A stretch of DNA of 64,000 bases from UBA668 sp041394605 (GTDB lineage: Bacteria > Actinomycetota > Acidimicrobiia > Acidimicrobiales > Ilumatobacteraceae). The notes below the pieces were generated by a model that worked only from the letters and a program-made list of their open reading frames with translations, was not told where the DNA came from and did no database searches. Positions 29,755-37,603 of the stretch are shown one piece after another. The position numbers and the translations under genes were made by a program. Location of the stretch: the NCBI GenBank assembly GCA_041394605.1, contig JAWKHX010000012.1, positions 1-64,000 of the forward strand. The letters are read 5' to 3'. Positions within the stretch are counted from its first letter, which is position 1, and each line of letters begins with the position of its first letter.

Positions 29755-30756
29755 TCAGAACTGCGTGACGAAGCGCAGGTCGTTGGCGTACATCTCGCGC
29801 ACGTCGGCGATGCCGTGGCGCTCCTTGGCCATGCGGTCGATGCCGAAGCCGAACGCGAAGCCGCTCCACTCCTCGGGGTCCAGCCCGCCGGCGCGCAGCA
29901 CGTTGGGGTGCACCATCCCGCAGCCGCCGAGCTCCAGCCAGTCGCCGGACGGGGTGCGGATGTCGAACTCCGCCGACGGCTCGGTGAAGGGGAAGAAGCT
30001 GGGCCGCAGGCGGCTGGTGAAGTCCACCCCGAAGAATGCCTGGGTGAACTTCTCGATCGTGCCGGCCAGGTCGGCCAGCGTGATGCCGCGGTCGATCACC
30101 AGCCCCTCGATCTGGTGGAACACGGCGAGGTGGGTGGCGTCGGTGGTCTCGTTGCGGAAGACCCGGCCGGGCATGACCATGTAGATCGGCGGCTCGATGG
30201 TCTGCATCACCCGGATCTGCACGGGCGACGTGTGGGTCCGCAGCACCGTGCTGCCGGGGGCGCCGTGGTCCACGTAGAACGTGTCGTGCATGCTGCGCGC
30301 CGGGTGCTGCGGGGGCATGTTGAGCGCCTCGAAGTTGTGCCAGTCGGTCTCCACCTCGGGGCCCTCGGCGATCTGGAAGCCGAGCCCGATGAACACGTCC
30401 TCCAGCCGCTGCCAGGCCTGGGTCACCACGTGGGCGTGGCCACGCGTCGGCCGGCTCATCACTTCGGTGAGGTCCAGCCGCTCGGCGACCAACTGGGAGG
30501 CCCGCTCCGCCTGCTGCAGTTCGGCGCGGCGAGCCGCGGCCGCAGCCTCCACCGCCGAGGTCGCCTCGTTCACCGCCTGCCCGGCCGCCTTCTTCTCGTC
30601 CACCGTGGCGAGCGACCCGAGGCGGGTCTTGAACGTGGCGAACGGGCCCTTCTTGCCCAGCAGTTCGCTGGTGACGGCGTCGGCCTCCGCCAGGTTGGTG
30701 ACGGCCGCCAGGCGCGCGAGTGCACTGTCGCGGGCGGCCAGGATCTCGTCGATCAT
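29755..30756 (-). CDS. pheS: Phenylalanyl-tRNA synthetase alpha subunit
   Basis: Catalytic alpha chain, class II synthetase, 333 residues. N-terminal coiled coil (about 1-85), then motif 2 (MVMPGRVFRNETTDATHLAVFHQIEGL) and motif 3 (FGFGIDRMAKERHGI). ATG at 30756. It is preceded by a 197-base leader with a strong hairpin, which may attenuate expression. Confidence 0.97.
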   Translation of the reverse strand: MIDEILAARDSALARLAAVTNLAEADAVTSELLGKKGPFATFKTRLGSLATVDEKKAAGQAVNEATSAVEAAAAARRAELQQAERASQLVAERLDLTEVMSRPTRGHAHVVTQAWQRLEDVFIGLGFQIAEGPEVETDWHNFEALNMPPQHPARSMHDTFYVDHGAPGSTVLRTHTSPVQIRVMQTIEPPIYMVMPGRVFRNETTDATHLAVFHQIEGLVIDRGITLADLAGTIEKFTQAFFGVDFTSRLRPSFFPFTEPSAEFDIRTPSGDWLELGGCGMVHPNVLRAGGLDPEEWSGFAFGFGIDRMAKERHGIADVREMYANDLRFVTQF

Positions 30757-30799
30757 CGATTCCTCTTCAGGGTTGGTGTCGTCCAGCAGGGTGGGAAAA

Positions 30800-30866
30800 C
30801 CCCCGGGCGATCGACAGGCGTGCGCAGACCGCAGTTCAGCGCGCCACCCCGAGCATCGCCCGGGGG
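30800..30866 (-). promoter_or_regulatory. Candidate pheST attenuator hairpin
   Basis: A perfect 12-bp inverted repeat (arms 30855-30866 and 30800-30811, 43-base loop) in the pheS leader. On the minus-strand transcript the distal arm is followed directly by TTTT, resembling an intrinsic terminator. The proximal arm lies within a short leaderless reading frame (30836-30889), so translation could prevent the hairpin. It holds only one Phe codon, so the classical amino-acid-sensing interpretation is weak. Confidence 0.45.
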
Positions 30867-30889
30867 CACCGAAATCGCTGCGACAACAT
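30836..30889 (-). CDS. Possible leader peptide of pheST
   Basis: A 17-codon frame (MLSQRFRCPRAMLGVAR) whose ATG at 30889 lies 7 bases after a TAGGCT box (30897-30902), the leaderless pattern seen at other genes here. It overlaps the first arm of the attenuator-like hairpin. One Phe codon at position 6. Speculative. Confidence 0.3.
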   Translation of the reverse strand: MLSQRFRCPRAMLGVAR

Positions 30890-30953
30890 CAACGCCAGCC
30901 TAGCCGCCACTCCCCTGCACCCCATGGTGCAGTTTGCTGCGGGCCGGCGGCCG

Positions 30954-31610
30954 TCAGGCGAGGCGGCGCTGGCGGGCGACCTCGAACGCCAGCACGGTGG
31001 CGGCCATGGCCACATTCAGGCTCTCCGCCGCGCCCGCCTGGGGGATGGTGAGCCAGCCGTCGACGGGTTCGTCGTCGGCCACCCCGTGGGCCTCGTTGCC
31101 GACCACCATCGCCACCGGGCCGGTGAGGTCGGCGTCCGTGTAGACGATGCCGTGGTGGGAGGACGTCGCCAGCACGCGCAAGCCGGCGGCGCGCAAGGCA
31201 TCGAGCGTGGCGGTCACCACCGGGACGCGGAACAGCGAGCCGGCAGACGCCCGCACCACCTTGGGGTTGAACGGGTCCACCGAGCCGGGGGTGAGCACCA
31301 CGGCCTGTGCCCCGGCCGCCTCGGCGGAACGGATGATGGTGCCGGCGTTCCCAGGGTCGCCCAGCCGGTCGGCGGCGACCACGAAGTCACAGCCGGCCGG
31401 CAGCGCCGCGGCCGCCGGGAGGGCGAACACGGCCAACACCGGCTGGGGCGACTCCGTGGAGGCCACCCGTTCGATCACGTTGGGGGCGAACTCGTACACC
31501 GGGACGTTCGCCGGGCCGGGCACCGCATGGGTGCCGGCGGCCACGAACATTGCCTCCATTCGCCAACCAGCGGCAAGGGCCTCGGCCACCAGGCCGGGCC
31601 CTTCCACCAC
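30954..31610 (-). CDS. SpoU/TrmH family RNA 2'-O-methyltransferase
   Basis: SPOUT methyltransferase acting on rRNA or tRNA, at the tsnR position between rplT and pheS. Motifs: NAGTIIRSAEAAGAQAVVL (SPOUT motif 1), VVGNEAHGV (motif 2), IPQAGAAESLNVAMAATVLAFE (motif 3). The only canonical start, GTG at 31610, gives 218 residues. However, the frame continues upstream with family-like sequence (QLTYSNPKVQRLRRLLGRR) to about 31700 with no ATG, GTG or TTG. The true start is thus non-canonical, or a base is wrong. Confidence 0.9.
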   Translation of the reverse strand: MVEGPGLVAEALAAGWRMEAMFVAAGTHAVPGPANVPVYEFAPNVIERVASTESPQPVLAVFALPAAAALPAGCDFVVAADRLGDPGNAGTIIRSAEAAGAQAVVLTPGSVDPFNPKVVRASAGSLFRVPVVTATLDALRAAGLRVLATSSHHGIVYTDADLTGPVAMVVGNEAHGVADDEPVDGWLTIPQAGAAESLNVAMAATVLAFEVARQRRLA

Positions 31611-31722
31611 GAAGGCACCTTCCTCGGTACGCGCACTGCGGCGCCCCAGGAGGCGCCGCAGTCGTTGAACCTTGGGGTTCGAGTAGGTGAGCTGTTCGCT
31701 CAGGGTCGGGCCCTCAGCAGCC

Positions 31723-32076
31723 TCAGAGGGCGGCCTTGGCCTGGGCCACCAGCGCGGTGAACGCCGCCGCGTCGGTGATGGCCAGGTCGGCCAGCATCTT
31801 GCGGTCCACCTCGATGCCGGCAGCGTTCAGCCCGGCGATGAACCGGCTGTAGCTGATGTCGTTCAGGCGGCAGGCCGCGTTGATCCGCTGGATCCACAGG
31901 CGGCGGAACTCGCCCTTCTTGGCGCGGCGGTCGCGGAATGCGTACTGCCCGCTCTTCATCACCTGCTCGTTGGCGGCGCGGACCGAACGGCTCTTGTTGC
32001 CGTAGTAGCCCTTCGCCTTGGAGAGGATCTCGCGGCGCTTCTTCTTCGCGCCGACTGCTCGCTTCACTCGTGCCAT
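31723..32076 (-). CDS. rplT: 50S ribosomal protein L20
   Basis: 117 residues, full family length: MARVKRAVGAKKKRREILSK start and the RRLWIQRINAACR core. L20 is needed for early 23S assembly and in many bacteria represses its own operon. It lies in the universal infC-rpmI-rplT order. Confidence 0.98.
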   Translation of the reverse strand: MARVKRAVGAKKKRREILSKAKGYYGNKSRSVRAANEQVMKSGQYAFRDRRAKKGEFRRLWIQRINAACRLNDISYSRFIAGLNAAGIEVDRKMLADLAITDAAAFTALVAQAKAAL

Positions 32077-32096
32077 GTCTCAGTCGTCTCCTTCGC

Positions 32097-32294
32097 TCAA
32101 CGCTCGCCCAGCAGGCGCTTGATCTTCTTGGCGTCACCGGGGTGCACGTCGACCTCGCCGTCGAGGCGACGGGTGCGGGTGGACGGCTTCTTCTCGAACA
32201 GGTGCTGGCGGTTCTGCTGCAGGCGGCGCAGCTTGCCGGTACCCGTCTTCTTGAACCGCTTGGCAGCGGTCTTGCTGGTCTTCATCTTGGGCAT
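32097..32294 (-). CDS. rpmI: 50S ribosomal protein L35
   Basis: 65 residues. The ATG at 32294 gives the family start MPKMKTSKTAAKRFKKTGTGK, and the C-terminus DAKKIKRLLGER is typical. Upstream in-frame starts add non-homologous sequence. Lies 20 bases before rplT. Confidence 0.97.
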   Translation of the reverse strand: MPKMKTSKTAAKRFKKTGTGKLRRLQQNRQHLFEKKPSTRTRRLDGEVDVHPGDAKKIKRLLGER

Positions 32295-32391
32295 GGTGTG
32301 GTTCCTGTGGGGTCTGGTGGCACGGCCACCGGTGGGGCTGCGCGACGGCACCGGGTGGTGCCGTCAACGCGAGTCCGTGTTGGTGTTCTGG

Positions 32392-33012
32392 TCAGGCAGG
32401 GTCGGACGGGGCGTCCGCAGCGGGGTCCGGTGCATCTGCCGAGGAGTCGGACCCGGCCGGCGGGCGTTCCTTCTCCTTCTTCGGCGGCGCCTTCTTCTCC
32501 GGGGCCAGGACCATGGTCATGTTCCGTCCCTCGAGACGGGCCTGGGTCTCCACCTTGGCGATGGAGCCGACCTGCTCGAGGACCGAGTCGAGGATCTTCG
32601 AGCCGAGCTCCGGGTGGGCCATCTCGCGGCCGCGGAACTGCAGGGTGACCTTCACCTTGTGGCCTTCTGCAAGGAAATCCTGCATGTGGCGGACCTTGGT
32701 GTCGAAGTCGCCCTTGCCGATCTTGGGGCGGAACTTCACTTCCTTGATCGACACATGGACGGTCTTCTTGCGGCTCTCCTTGGCCTTCTGGCTTTCCTCG
32801 TAACGGAACTTGCCGTAGTCCATGATCCGGCACACCGGCGGGTTCGCCATGGGTGCGACCTCGACGAGATCGAGATCCAGACCTCGGGCCATCGAGAGCG
32901 CTTCCGGCAGGGGCTTGATGCCCAACTGGTTGCCGTCTGGCCCGATCAGTCGGACCTCGCGGGCGCGAATGGCCGAGTTGTACCGGTGTTCGGATTGCTG
33001 CGGCGGTGCTAT
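32392..33012 (-). CDS. infC: Translation initiation factor IF-3, with an apparent AUA start
   Basis: IF-3 keeps ribosomal subunits apart and checks the start codon. The first ATG (32925) would remove the N-terminal domain: upstream in frame the sequence EHRYNSAIRAREVRLIGPDG matches the conserved IF-3 N-terminus. An in-frame stop lies just before, leaving ATA at 33012 as the only plausible start, with AGGAGT (33021-33026) 8 bases away. Rare start codons in infC are a known self-regulation device (AUU in E. coli). The predicted protein is 206 residues with an acidic, proline-rich tail of about 35 residues. Confidence 0.93.
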   Translation of the reverse strand: MAPPQQSEHRYNSAIRAREVRLIGPDGNQLGIKPLPEALSMARGLDLDLVEVAPMANPPVCRIMDYGKFRYEESQKAKESRKKTVHVSIKEVKFRPKIGKGDFDTKVRHMQDFLAEGHKVKVTLQFRGREMAHPELGSKILDSVLEQVGSIAKVETQARLEGRNMTMVLAPEKKAPPKKEKERPPAGSDSSADAPDPAADAPSDPA

Positions 33013-33100
33013 GGCTGCTCACTCCTGTGCAATGGGTGTGTCCCCTCCTGTCGTGGTCGATGCGAAGCCACCGCACCATGACGGGGCACACCGCATCGGG

Positions 33101-33120
33101 ACGAGAGCTGGTGCTCTCGT
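33101..33120 (-). promoter_or_regulatory. Hairpin in the infC leader
   Basis: Perfect 8-bp stem ACGAGAGC/GCTCTCGT with a 4-base loop, in the roughly 115-base leader between a possible TAGCAT -10 box (33133-33138, minus) and the infC ribosome site. It may take part in L20 or IF-3 autoregulation; that is inference. Confidence 0.4.
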
Positions 33121-33249
33121 GCCACGGGCGGCATGCTACGCAATAGTTGTGACCCGGACGCACCTTTGTGCCCCGAAGGGCCGTGGCCGGGTGGGGTCCG
33201 GCAGGCCGGCCCACTTCGCCTCAGTTGTCGGGCCGATACGCTAGCAGCG

Positions 33250-33630
33250 ATGACGCACGATCACGACGTGGGCGATCACGACTCCTACGACGACTCCCGG
33301 CTCGACGACGCCGAGGCCGCCCTGCACGATGCCCGTGCCCGCCTGGCCGACGTGCCCGCCGAGTACGTGGTGTCCAACCATGTGATGGGCCTGTACGAAC
33401 TGGCCGCCATCCACCTCAGCGCCAACCCGCCCTCGCTGCACCAGGCCGCGCTGGCCATCGACGCCGTCGGCTGCCTGGTGGACGGCCTCGGCGACCGCCT
33501 CGGCGAGGACGCACAGACCCTGAAGAACGCCCTCGGCAACATCCGCCTGGCCTTCGTGCAGATCAAGGGCGCGATGGACCAGCACGCCGCTGAGTCCGAC
33601 GACCCGTCGTCGGCGGGTTCGGCCGGCTGA
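33250..33630 (+). CDS. DUF1844 family protein
   Basis: 126 residues; the helical DUF1844 core is at about 35-110 (HVMGLYELAAIHLSANPP, LAIDAVGCLVDGLGDRLGED, NIRLAFVQIKGAM). The acidic His/Asp-rich N-terminus is low complexity. Function unknown; divergent from infC as in other Actinomycetota. TACGCT (33237-33242) lies 7 bases before the ATG, a leaderless pattern. Its 3' end overlaps the convergent ATL gene by 68 bases. Confidence 0.85.
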   Translation: MTHDHDVGDHDSYDDSRLDDAEAALHDARARLADVPAEYVVSNHVMGLYELAAIHLSANPPSLHQAALAIDAVGCLVDGLGDRLGEDAQTLKNALGNIRLAFVQIKGAMDQHAAESDDPSSAGSAG

Positions 33631-33910
33631 ACCTCCCGTACGTCGCGGCTCGAACCCGGCCGTCCTGCACCGTCACGCCCTCCGCCTTCAGCAGCGCGGT
33701 CTGCTCGCGTTCGTTGCCCGGCACCAGCCGGCCGGCCGAGTTGACCACCCGCCACCACGGCAGGTCGTCGTCGGTCTCGGCGAGCAGGCGGCCCACCAGG
33801 CGGCTGAGCGTCGGGTAGCCGGCGTCGGCGGCGATGTCGCCATAGCTGACCACCTCGCCCTCGCGGAGCGACCGGATCACCTCGATGATGCGCCGGTCGC
33901 GATCGTTCAT
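33563..33910 (-). CDS. Alkyltransferase-like protein (ATL, MGMT family)
   Basis: 115 residues. The MGMT C-terminal domain is present (VVSYGDIAADAGYP, SRLVGRLLA, GNEREQTALLKAEGV), but the PCHRV active-site cysteine motif is replaced by PWWRVV. ATL proteins of this type bind O6-alkylguanine and flag it for nucleotide excision repair without transferring the alkyl group. ATG at 33910 overlaps the upstream cold-shock-like gene (ATGA). The tail beyond residue 95 is basic and non-conserved. Confidence 0.9.
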   Translation of the reverse strand: MNDRDRRIIEVIRSLREGEVVSYGDIAADAGYPTLSRLVGRLLAETDDDLPWWRVVNSAGRLVPGNEREQTALLKAEGVTVQDGRVRAATYGRFSRPNPPTTGRRTQRRAGPSRP

Positions 33911-34104
33911 CCGACCGCCGCGGCCTCGTAGCGGCCGAGCTTGCCGATGAGGTCGAACCCCACCTGGGCGCCCACCAGGATGTCGCGGGTGCCGTCGGCG
34001 ATCTCGATGCAGTGGAACTCGAACTCTGCGCCGTCGTCGCGGCGGACCGTGCCCAGGCCGACCTCCTTGTCGAAGGCCACGACGGTGCCGCGGAAGGTGC
34101 TCAC
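33907..34104 (-). CDS. Cold-shock-like small protein
   Basis: 65 residues: MSTFRGTVVAFDKEVGLGTVRRDDGAEFEFHCIEIADGTRDI resembles a cold-shock (OB-fold) domain, but with weak RNP motifs (GLGTV instead of GFGFI). Probably nucleic-acid binding. Stop and start overlap ATL and hisG by 4 bases each, so the three genes are coupled. Confidence 0.75.
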   Translation of the reverse strand: MSTFRGTVVAFDKEVGLGTVRRDDGAEFEFHCIEIADGTRDILVGAQVGFDLIGKLGRYEAAAVG

Positions 34105-34976
34105 GGGATGATCTTGGAGATCGGCAGTTCGAGGATGCCGGTCGCGCCGGCATCCACCAGGTCGGGGATCAGCCGGTTGATCTGGTTCTTGGCGACCACG
34201 GTTTCCACGGCGAAGCCCTCCCCACCGGCGAGTTCGTTCACCGTGGGCGACTTCAGGGACGGCACCTTGGCCAGCACGGTCTGCAGCCGGTCGGCCGGCA
34301 CGTTCATCTTCACCAGCACCTTGCCGCGGGCGTCGAGGGTGCCGTTCAGCAGAGTCATCAGCTGGCCCATCGCGTGGCGCTTGGCGGGGTCCTCGTAGGC
34401 GGCCTTGTTGGCCACCACCTCGGTGTAGCTCTGCAGGATCTCGCCGATGATCCGCAGGCCGGCGGCACGCAGGGCCCGGCCGGTCTCGGTGATGTCCACG
34501 ATGCAGTCGGCGATGTCGGGGATCTTCGCCTCACTGGCCCCGTAGCTGAGGCGGATGTCCGCGCGGATGCCCTTGGATTCGAAGAACCGGCGGGTGAGCT
34601 CCGGGTACTCAGTGCTGACTCGCAGGTCGTGGGGCAGGTCCTCCACTTGCTGGGCCGGGCTGTCGCCGGCCACCGCGACCACCACCCGGATGGGCAGGCT
34701 GGTGGCCTTGGAGTACTTCATCTCGCCCAGGCTGACCACGTCGCTGGCGGTCTCCTCCACCCAGTCGCGGCCGGTGATGCCGATGTCGAACAGGCCCTCG
34801 GCCACGTAGGAGGGGATCTCCTGGGGGCGCAGGATGCGGACCTCGGCGATGCGCGGGTCGTCGATGGAGGCCTTGTAGTCGACGGACGAGGAGCGGACCA
34901 CCGGGAGGTCGGCCGCCTCGAACAGATCCATCGTGGCCTTCTCCAGCGAGCCCTTGGGGAGTACGAGTCGCAGCAC
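34101..34976 (-). CDS. hisG: ATP phosphoribosyltransferase (long form)
   Basis: First step of histidine synthesis (ATP + PRPP). 291 residues, the long form with a C-terminal ACT-like regulatory domain (about 215-291), so histidine feedback is expected without HisZ. Motifs: LRLVLPKGSLEKATMDLF, GLFDIGITGRDWVEE, ADCIVDITETGRALR. The GTG at 34976 matches the family N-terminus; the longer ATG frame runs into a repeat. A TAGCCT box (34985-34990) 8 bases upstream suggests a leaderless mRNA. No other his genes are adjacent. Confidence 0.95.
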   Translation of the reverse strand: MLRLVLPKGSLEKATMDLFEAADLPVVRSSSVDYKASIDDPRIAEVRILRPQEIPSYVAEGLFDIGITGRDWVEETASDVVSLGEMKYSKATSLPIRVVVAVAGDSPAQQVEDLPHDLRVSTEYPELTRRFFESKGIRADIRLSYGASEAKIPDIADCIVDITETGRALRAAGLRIIGEILQSYTEVVANKAAYEDPAKRHAMGQLMTLLNGTLDARGKVLVKMNVPADRLQTVLAKVPSLKSPTVNELAGGEGFAVETVVAKNQINRLIPDLVDAGATGILELPISKIIP

Positions 34977-35030
34977 GGTGGTCGAGGCTACCGGCCCCGG
35001 TCCGCCAGGTCCCAGGCCATTGCCCCTCCC

Positions 35031-35077
35031 CAAGTTGGCGTTCAGGTGCGGTACCACCGCACCTCACCGCCAACTTG
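35031..35077. repeat. Palindromic repeat, copy 1
   Basis: 47-base element CAAGTTGGCG ... CGCCAACTTG. Outer arms of 10 bp and inner arms AGGTGCGGT/ACCGCACCT of 9 bp are perfect, with a 3-base internal mismatch (TTC/CAC). Copy 2 starts exactly 61 bases later. Related pair at 56948-57055. Confidence 0.9.
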
Positions 35078-35091
35078 CCCGGCCGCGTTCC

Positions 35092-35138
35092 CAAGTTGGC
35101 GCTCAGGTGCGGTACCACCGCACCTCACCGCCAACTTG
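35092..35138. repeat. Palindromic repeat, copy 2
   Basis: Same 47-base palindrome as copy 1 with one base difference. It overlaps the 3' end of mogA and provides its last codons and stop (35125-35127). Confidence 0.9.
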
Positions 35139-35625
35139 TGCGACGTCTGTGGGAGGTGGGGGTGTCGGCGAGGAGGCGCAGGGCGTGGGGCAGCACGTCG
35201 AGGATCGCCGAGAGCTGCTCCACACAGCCCTTCGGGGAGCCGGGGGTGTTGCAGATGACGGCCTGGCCGCGGATGCCGACAATGCCGCGGCTCAGCCGGC
35301 CGAGCGGGTTGACCAGCCGCATCGCCTCCGCCAGGCCGGGGGCCTCCCGCTCGATGACGGCGCGGGTGCCCTCAGGTGTCTGGTCCCGCGGGGCGAACCC
35401 GGTGCCGCCGGTGCTGACCACCAGCCCGGCGAAGCCGTCGGTCATGCCGGTGAGGGCGGCCGCCACGGTGGCCGTGCCGTCCGCCACCACCTGGTGGTCC
35501 ACCACGTCGAACCCGTTCGACCGGAGAAGCTCCACCAGCGACGCGCCACTGGCATCCACCCGGGTGCCGGCGATCACACCATCCGACACCGTGAGCACCT
35601 TGGCAGCCAGTCGTTCCTCGGTCAT
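35125..35625 (-). CDS. MoaB/MogA family molybdopterin biosynthesis protein
   Basis: 166 residues, MoCF-binding fold: GLVVSTGGTGFAPRDQTPEGTR (about 88-109) binds molybdopterin, and VICNTPGSPKGCVEQL is also typical. Adenylates molybdopterin before metal insertion. ATG at 35625. The last residues (TSWR) and the stop codon lie in a palindromic repeat, so the natural C-terminus has been altered by the insertion; the core is intact. Confidence 0.92.
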   Translation of the reverse strand: MTEERLAAKVLTVSDGVIAGTRVDASGASLVELLRSNGFDVVDHQVVADGTATVAAALTGMTDGFAGLVVSTGGTGFAPRDQTPEGTRAVIEREAPGLAEAMRLVNPLGRLSRGIVGIRGQAVICNTPGSPKGCVEQLSAILDVLPHALRLLADTPTSHRRRTSWR

Positions 35626-35668
35626 GCCCTGACGGTACCGCGCCGTCGGGTGGCCATAGAGTCCGCCC

Positions 35669-36487
35669 GTGCCCGAACCCAGCGAGCTCAGCGACCTGCG
35701 CGACCCGACAGCGCTCGCCGCCGGCCAGTACGCCACGGGGGCCAACCTCGCCGACCGCAGCGCCCTGCACGACCGCTTCTCCAGCGCGCGGGTGCCGTTC
35801 CGGGAATGGGAGGCGGGGCTGATCACGTGGCCGGAAGGGGGCGCCGTGCTGGACGTCGGCGCCGGTCCGGGCCGGTTCTGGGCGAACCCGGCGCTGCCGC
35901 GCTCGCTGCACGTGACGGTGGCGGACATCTCGCCCGCCATGGTGACCGACGCGACGGCGGCCGTCCGCACACACGGCTACGCCACGCACGGCACCGTCAC
36001 CGACGCGCAGGCACTGCCGTTCGAGGACGATTCGTTCGACTTCGTGATGGCCAACCACATGCTGTACCACGTGCCGGATCCTGGGCTGGCGCTCGGCGAG
36101 TTCCGTCGCGTGCTGCGGCCGGACGGCGTGGCCCTGATCGCCACGAACGCGCCGGGCCACATGCATCAACTCAATGAGGTGGTGAGCGAGGTGTTCGGCC
36201 CCCAGACGCTGGGCCTGAACTCGGCATTCGCCATCGACAACGGCGAGGCCATGCTGCGTGGCCACTTCGGTGCGATCAGCTGGCACTCCTACATCAACGC
36301 GCTTGTCGTGGACGACGTCGATGCCGTGGTGGCCTACGCAACGTCCATCCCGCCCGCCCAGCACGCCACCCACGACCAGCGGCGCGTGCTGGCGGACGCG
36401 GTCCGGCGCCGGATGACGGAGGGCGGTGGCTCGATGCGCATCGACACCCGCACCGGGGCATTCGTGTGCCGCGGCCGGACCGCCTGA
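35669..36487 (+). CDS. Class I SAM-dependent methyltransferase
   Basis: 272 residues with a UbiE/Methyltransf_11-type core: VLDVGAGPGRFW (SAM motif I, about 61-72), ADISPAMV (acidic strand 2), FDFVMANHMLYHVPD and LRPDGVALIATN. Substrate unknown. GTG start at 35669, 6 bases after TAGAGT (35657-35662), leaderless pattern. Divergent from mogA. Confidence 0.88.
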   Translation: MPEPSELSDLRDPTALAAGQYATGANLADRSALHDRFSSARVPFREWEAGLITWPEGGAVLDVGAGPGRFWANPALPRSLHVTVADISPAMVTDATAAVRTHGYATHGTVTDAQALPFEDDSFDFVMANHMLYHVPDPGLALGEFRRVLRPDGVALIATNAPGHMHQLNEVVSEVFGPQTLGLNSAFAIDNGEAMLRGHFGAISWHSYINALVVDDVDAVVAYATSIPPAQHATHDQRRVLADAVRRRMTEGGGSMRIDTRTGAFVCRGRTA

Positions 36488-36493
36488 CGACGG

Positions 36494-37603
36494 TCAGCCG
36501 GCGCGGCGCCAGCGAAACAGGATCATCCCGTCGGTGCCGGCGTCCTGCGGCAGCACGCGCCACCCCGTGCCGAACGGCCGCCAGGTGCCCTCGGGCGGCT
36601 CGGTGATCGGGTGGAACCCCTCCGAGACCCGGTGGTCGGCGGACTCTTCGGCCAGCAGCGTGCAGACCGAGTAGGTCAGCGTGCCACCCGGTGCCACCAG
36701 GTCGGCAACGTCGTCCAGGATTCGCTGCTGCAACGCGGCCAACTCCCCCACCGACGACGGCTGGACCCGCCAGCGGGCGTCCGGCCGGCGGCGCAGTGTG
36801 CCCAGCCCCGAACACGGCGCATCCACCAGCACATGGTCGAAGGCCCCCTCCCGAAACGGCGAACTTGTCGCGTCCGCCACCACCGGCAACACGGTGGAAG
36901 CAGCTACACGAAGGGCGTTGGAGGTGATCAGGCCGACACGGTGGGGCTGAAGGTCGGCGGCGACGACGACTGCGCCGGTCGAGGCGATGGCCGTCGCCTT
37001 GCCGCCGGGCGCGGCACACGCGTCGAGGACCGTGTCGCCCGGCGCGGCGTGCACGGCGGCGGCCACCCATTGGGAGCCGAGGTCCTGGATGTAGCCGTCG
37101 GCGCGCTCGGTGACCTCCGGAGGTTCGTTCATGGTGGTCATCGCCGCCACGGCATCGGATTCGCCGAGATCGGCGACGAGCCGGTCGAACAACCAGTCCG
37201 GGTAGCTCAGGCGCACCGCCTCCGACGGCCACTGCATCTCCGTGCGGCCGACATTGCGCAGCACGGCGTTGACGAAGCCGCGCAGCCGCTTCGGCGCCAG
37301 CGCCACGGTCTCGCCGACGGCCGCGTGCGGGGCGACCCCGGCGAACGCCAGCTGGTAGGCACCAAGCCGTAGCAGGGTGCGGATCTCCGGCGCAGGCTCG
37401 GTGGCGAGGAAGCGGTCCACCAGCGCGTCGCACGCACGCCGCATGCGCGTGGTGCCGTAGACCAGGTCGGTGACGAACTTGCGGTCCCGCTCCGGCAGGT
37501 CGCTGCGGCCCAGTTCGGCGGGAGTGACCAAGTTCGCGTAGGCGCCGTCGTGGTCCACCCGTTGGAGGCAACGGAAGGCCACTGCTCGCGACGACATGGT
37601 CAT
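36494..37603 (-). CDS. rsmB: 16S rRNA m5C967 methyltransferase (RsmB/Sun)
   Basis: 369 residues: N-terminal NusB-like RNA-binding domain (about 1-125) and a Rossmann methyltransferase with LDACAAPGGK (SAM site), DAPCSGLGTLRRRPD and TYSVCTLLAEES (the two cysteines of m5C enzymes). Somewhat shorter than proteobacterial RsmB. ATG overlaps the fmt stop (ATGA). Confidence 0.95.
   Translation of the reverse strand: MTMSSRAVAFRCLQRVDHDGAYANLVTPAELGRSDLPERDRKFVTDLVYGTTRMRRACDALVDRFLATEPAPEIRTLLRLGAYQLAFAGVAPHAAVGETVALAPKRLRGFVNAVLRNVGRTEMQWPSEAVRLSYPDWLFDRLVADLGESDAVAAMTTMNEPPEVTERADGYIQDLGSQWVAAAVHAAPGDTVLDACAAPGGKATAIASTGAVVVAADLQPHRVGLITSNALRVAASTVLPVVADATSSPFREGAFDHVLVDAPCSGLGTLRRRPDARWRVQPSSVGELAALQQRILDDVADLVAPGGTLTYSVCTLLAEESADHRVSEGFHPITEPPEGTWRPFGTGWRVLPQDAGTDGMILFRWRRAG

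Noticed and set aside
27363..29768. 801-codon plus-strand frame opposite pheT
   Set aside because: Antisense shadow of pheT; no recognisable domain.
31723..32137. Second frame over rplT and its leader
   Set aside because: Out-of-frame shadow of L20, which is unmistakable in the 31723-32076 frame.
35031..35138. CRISPR array
   Set aside because: Only two copies per locus, strongly palindromic and with 14-base spacers; no cas genes nearby.
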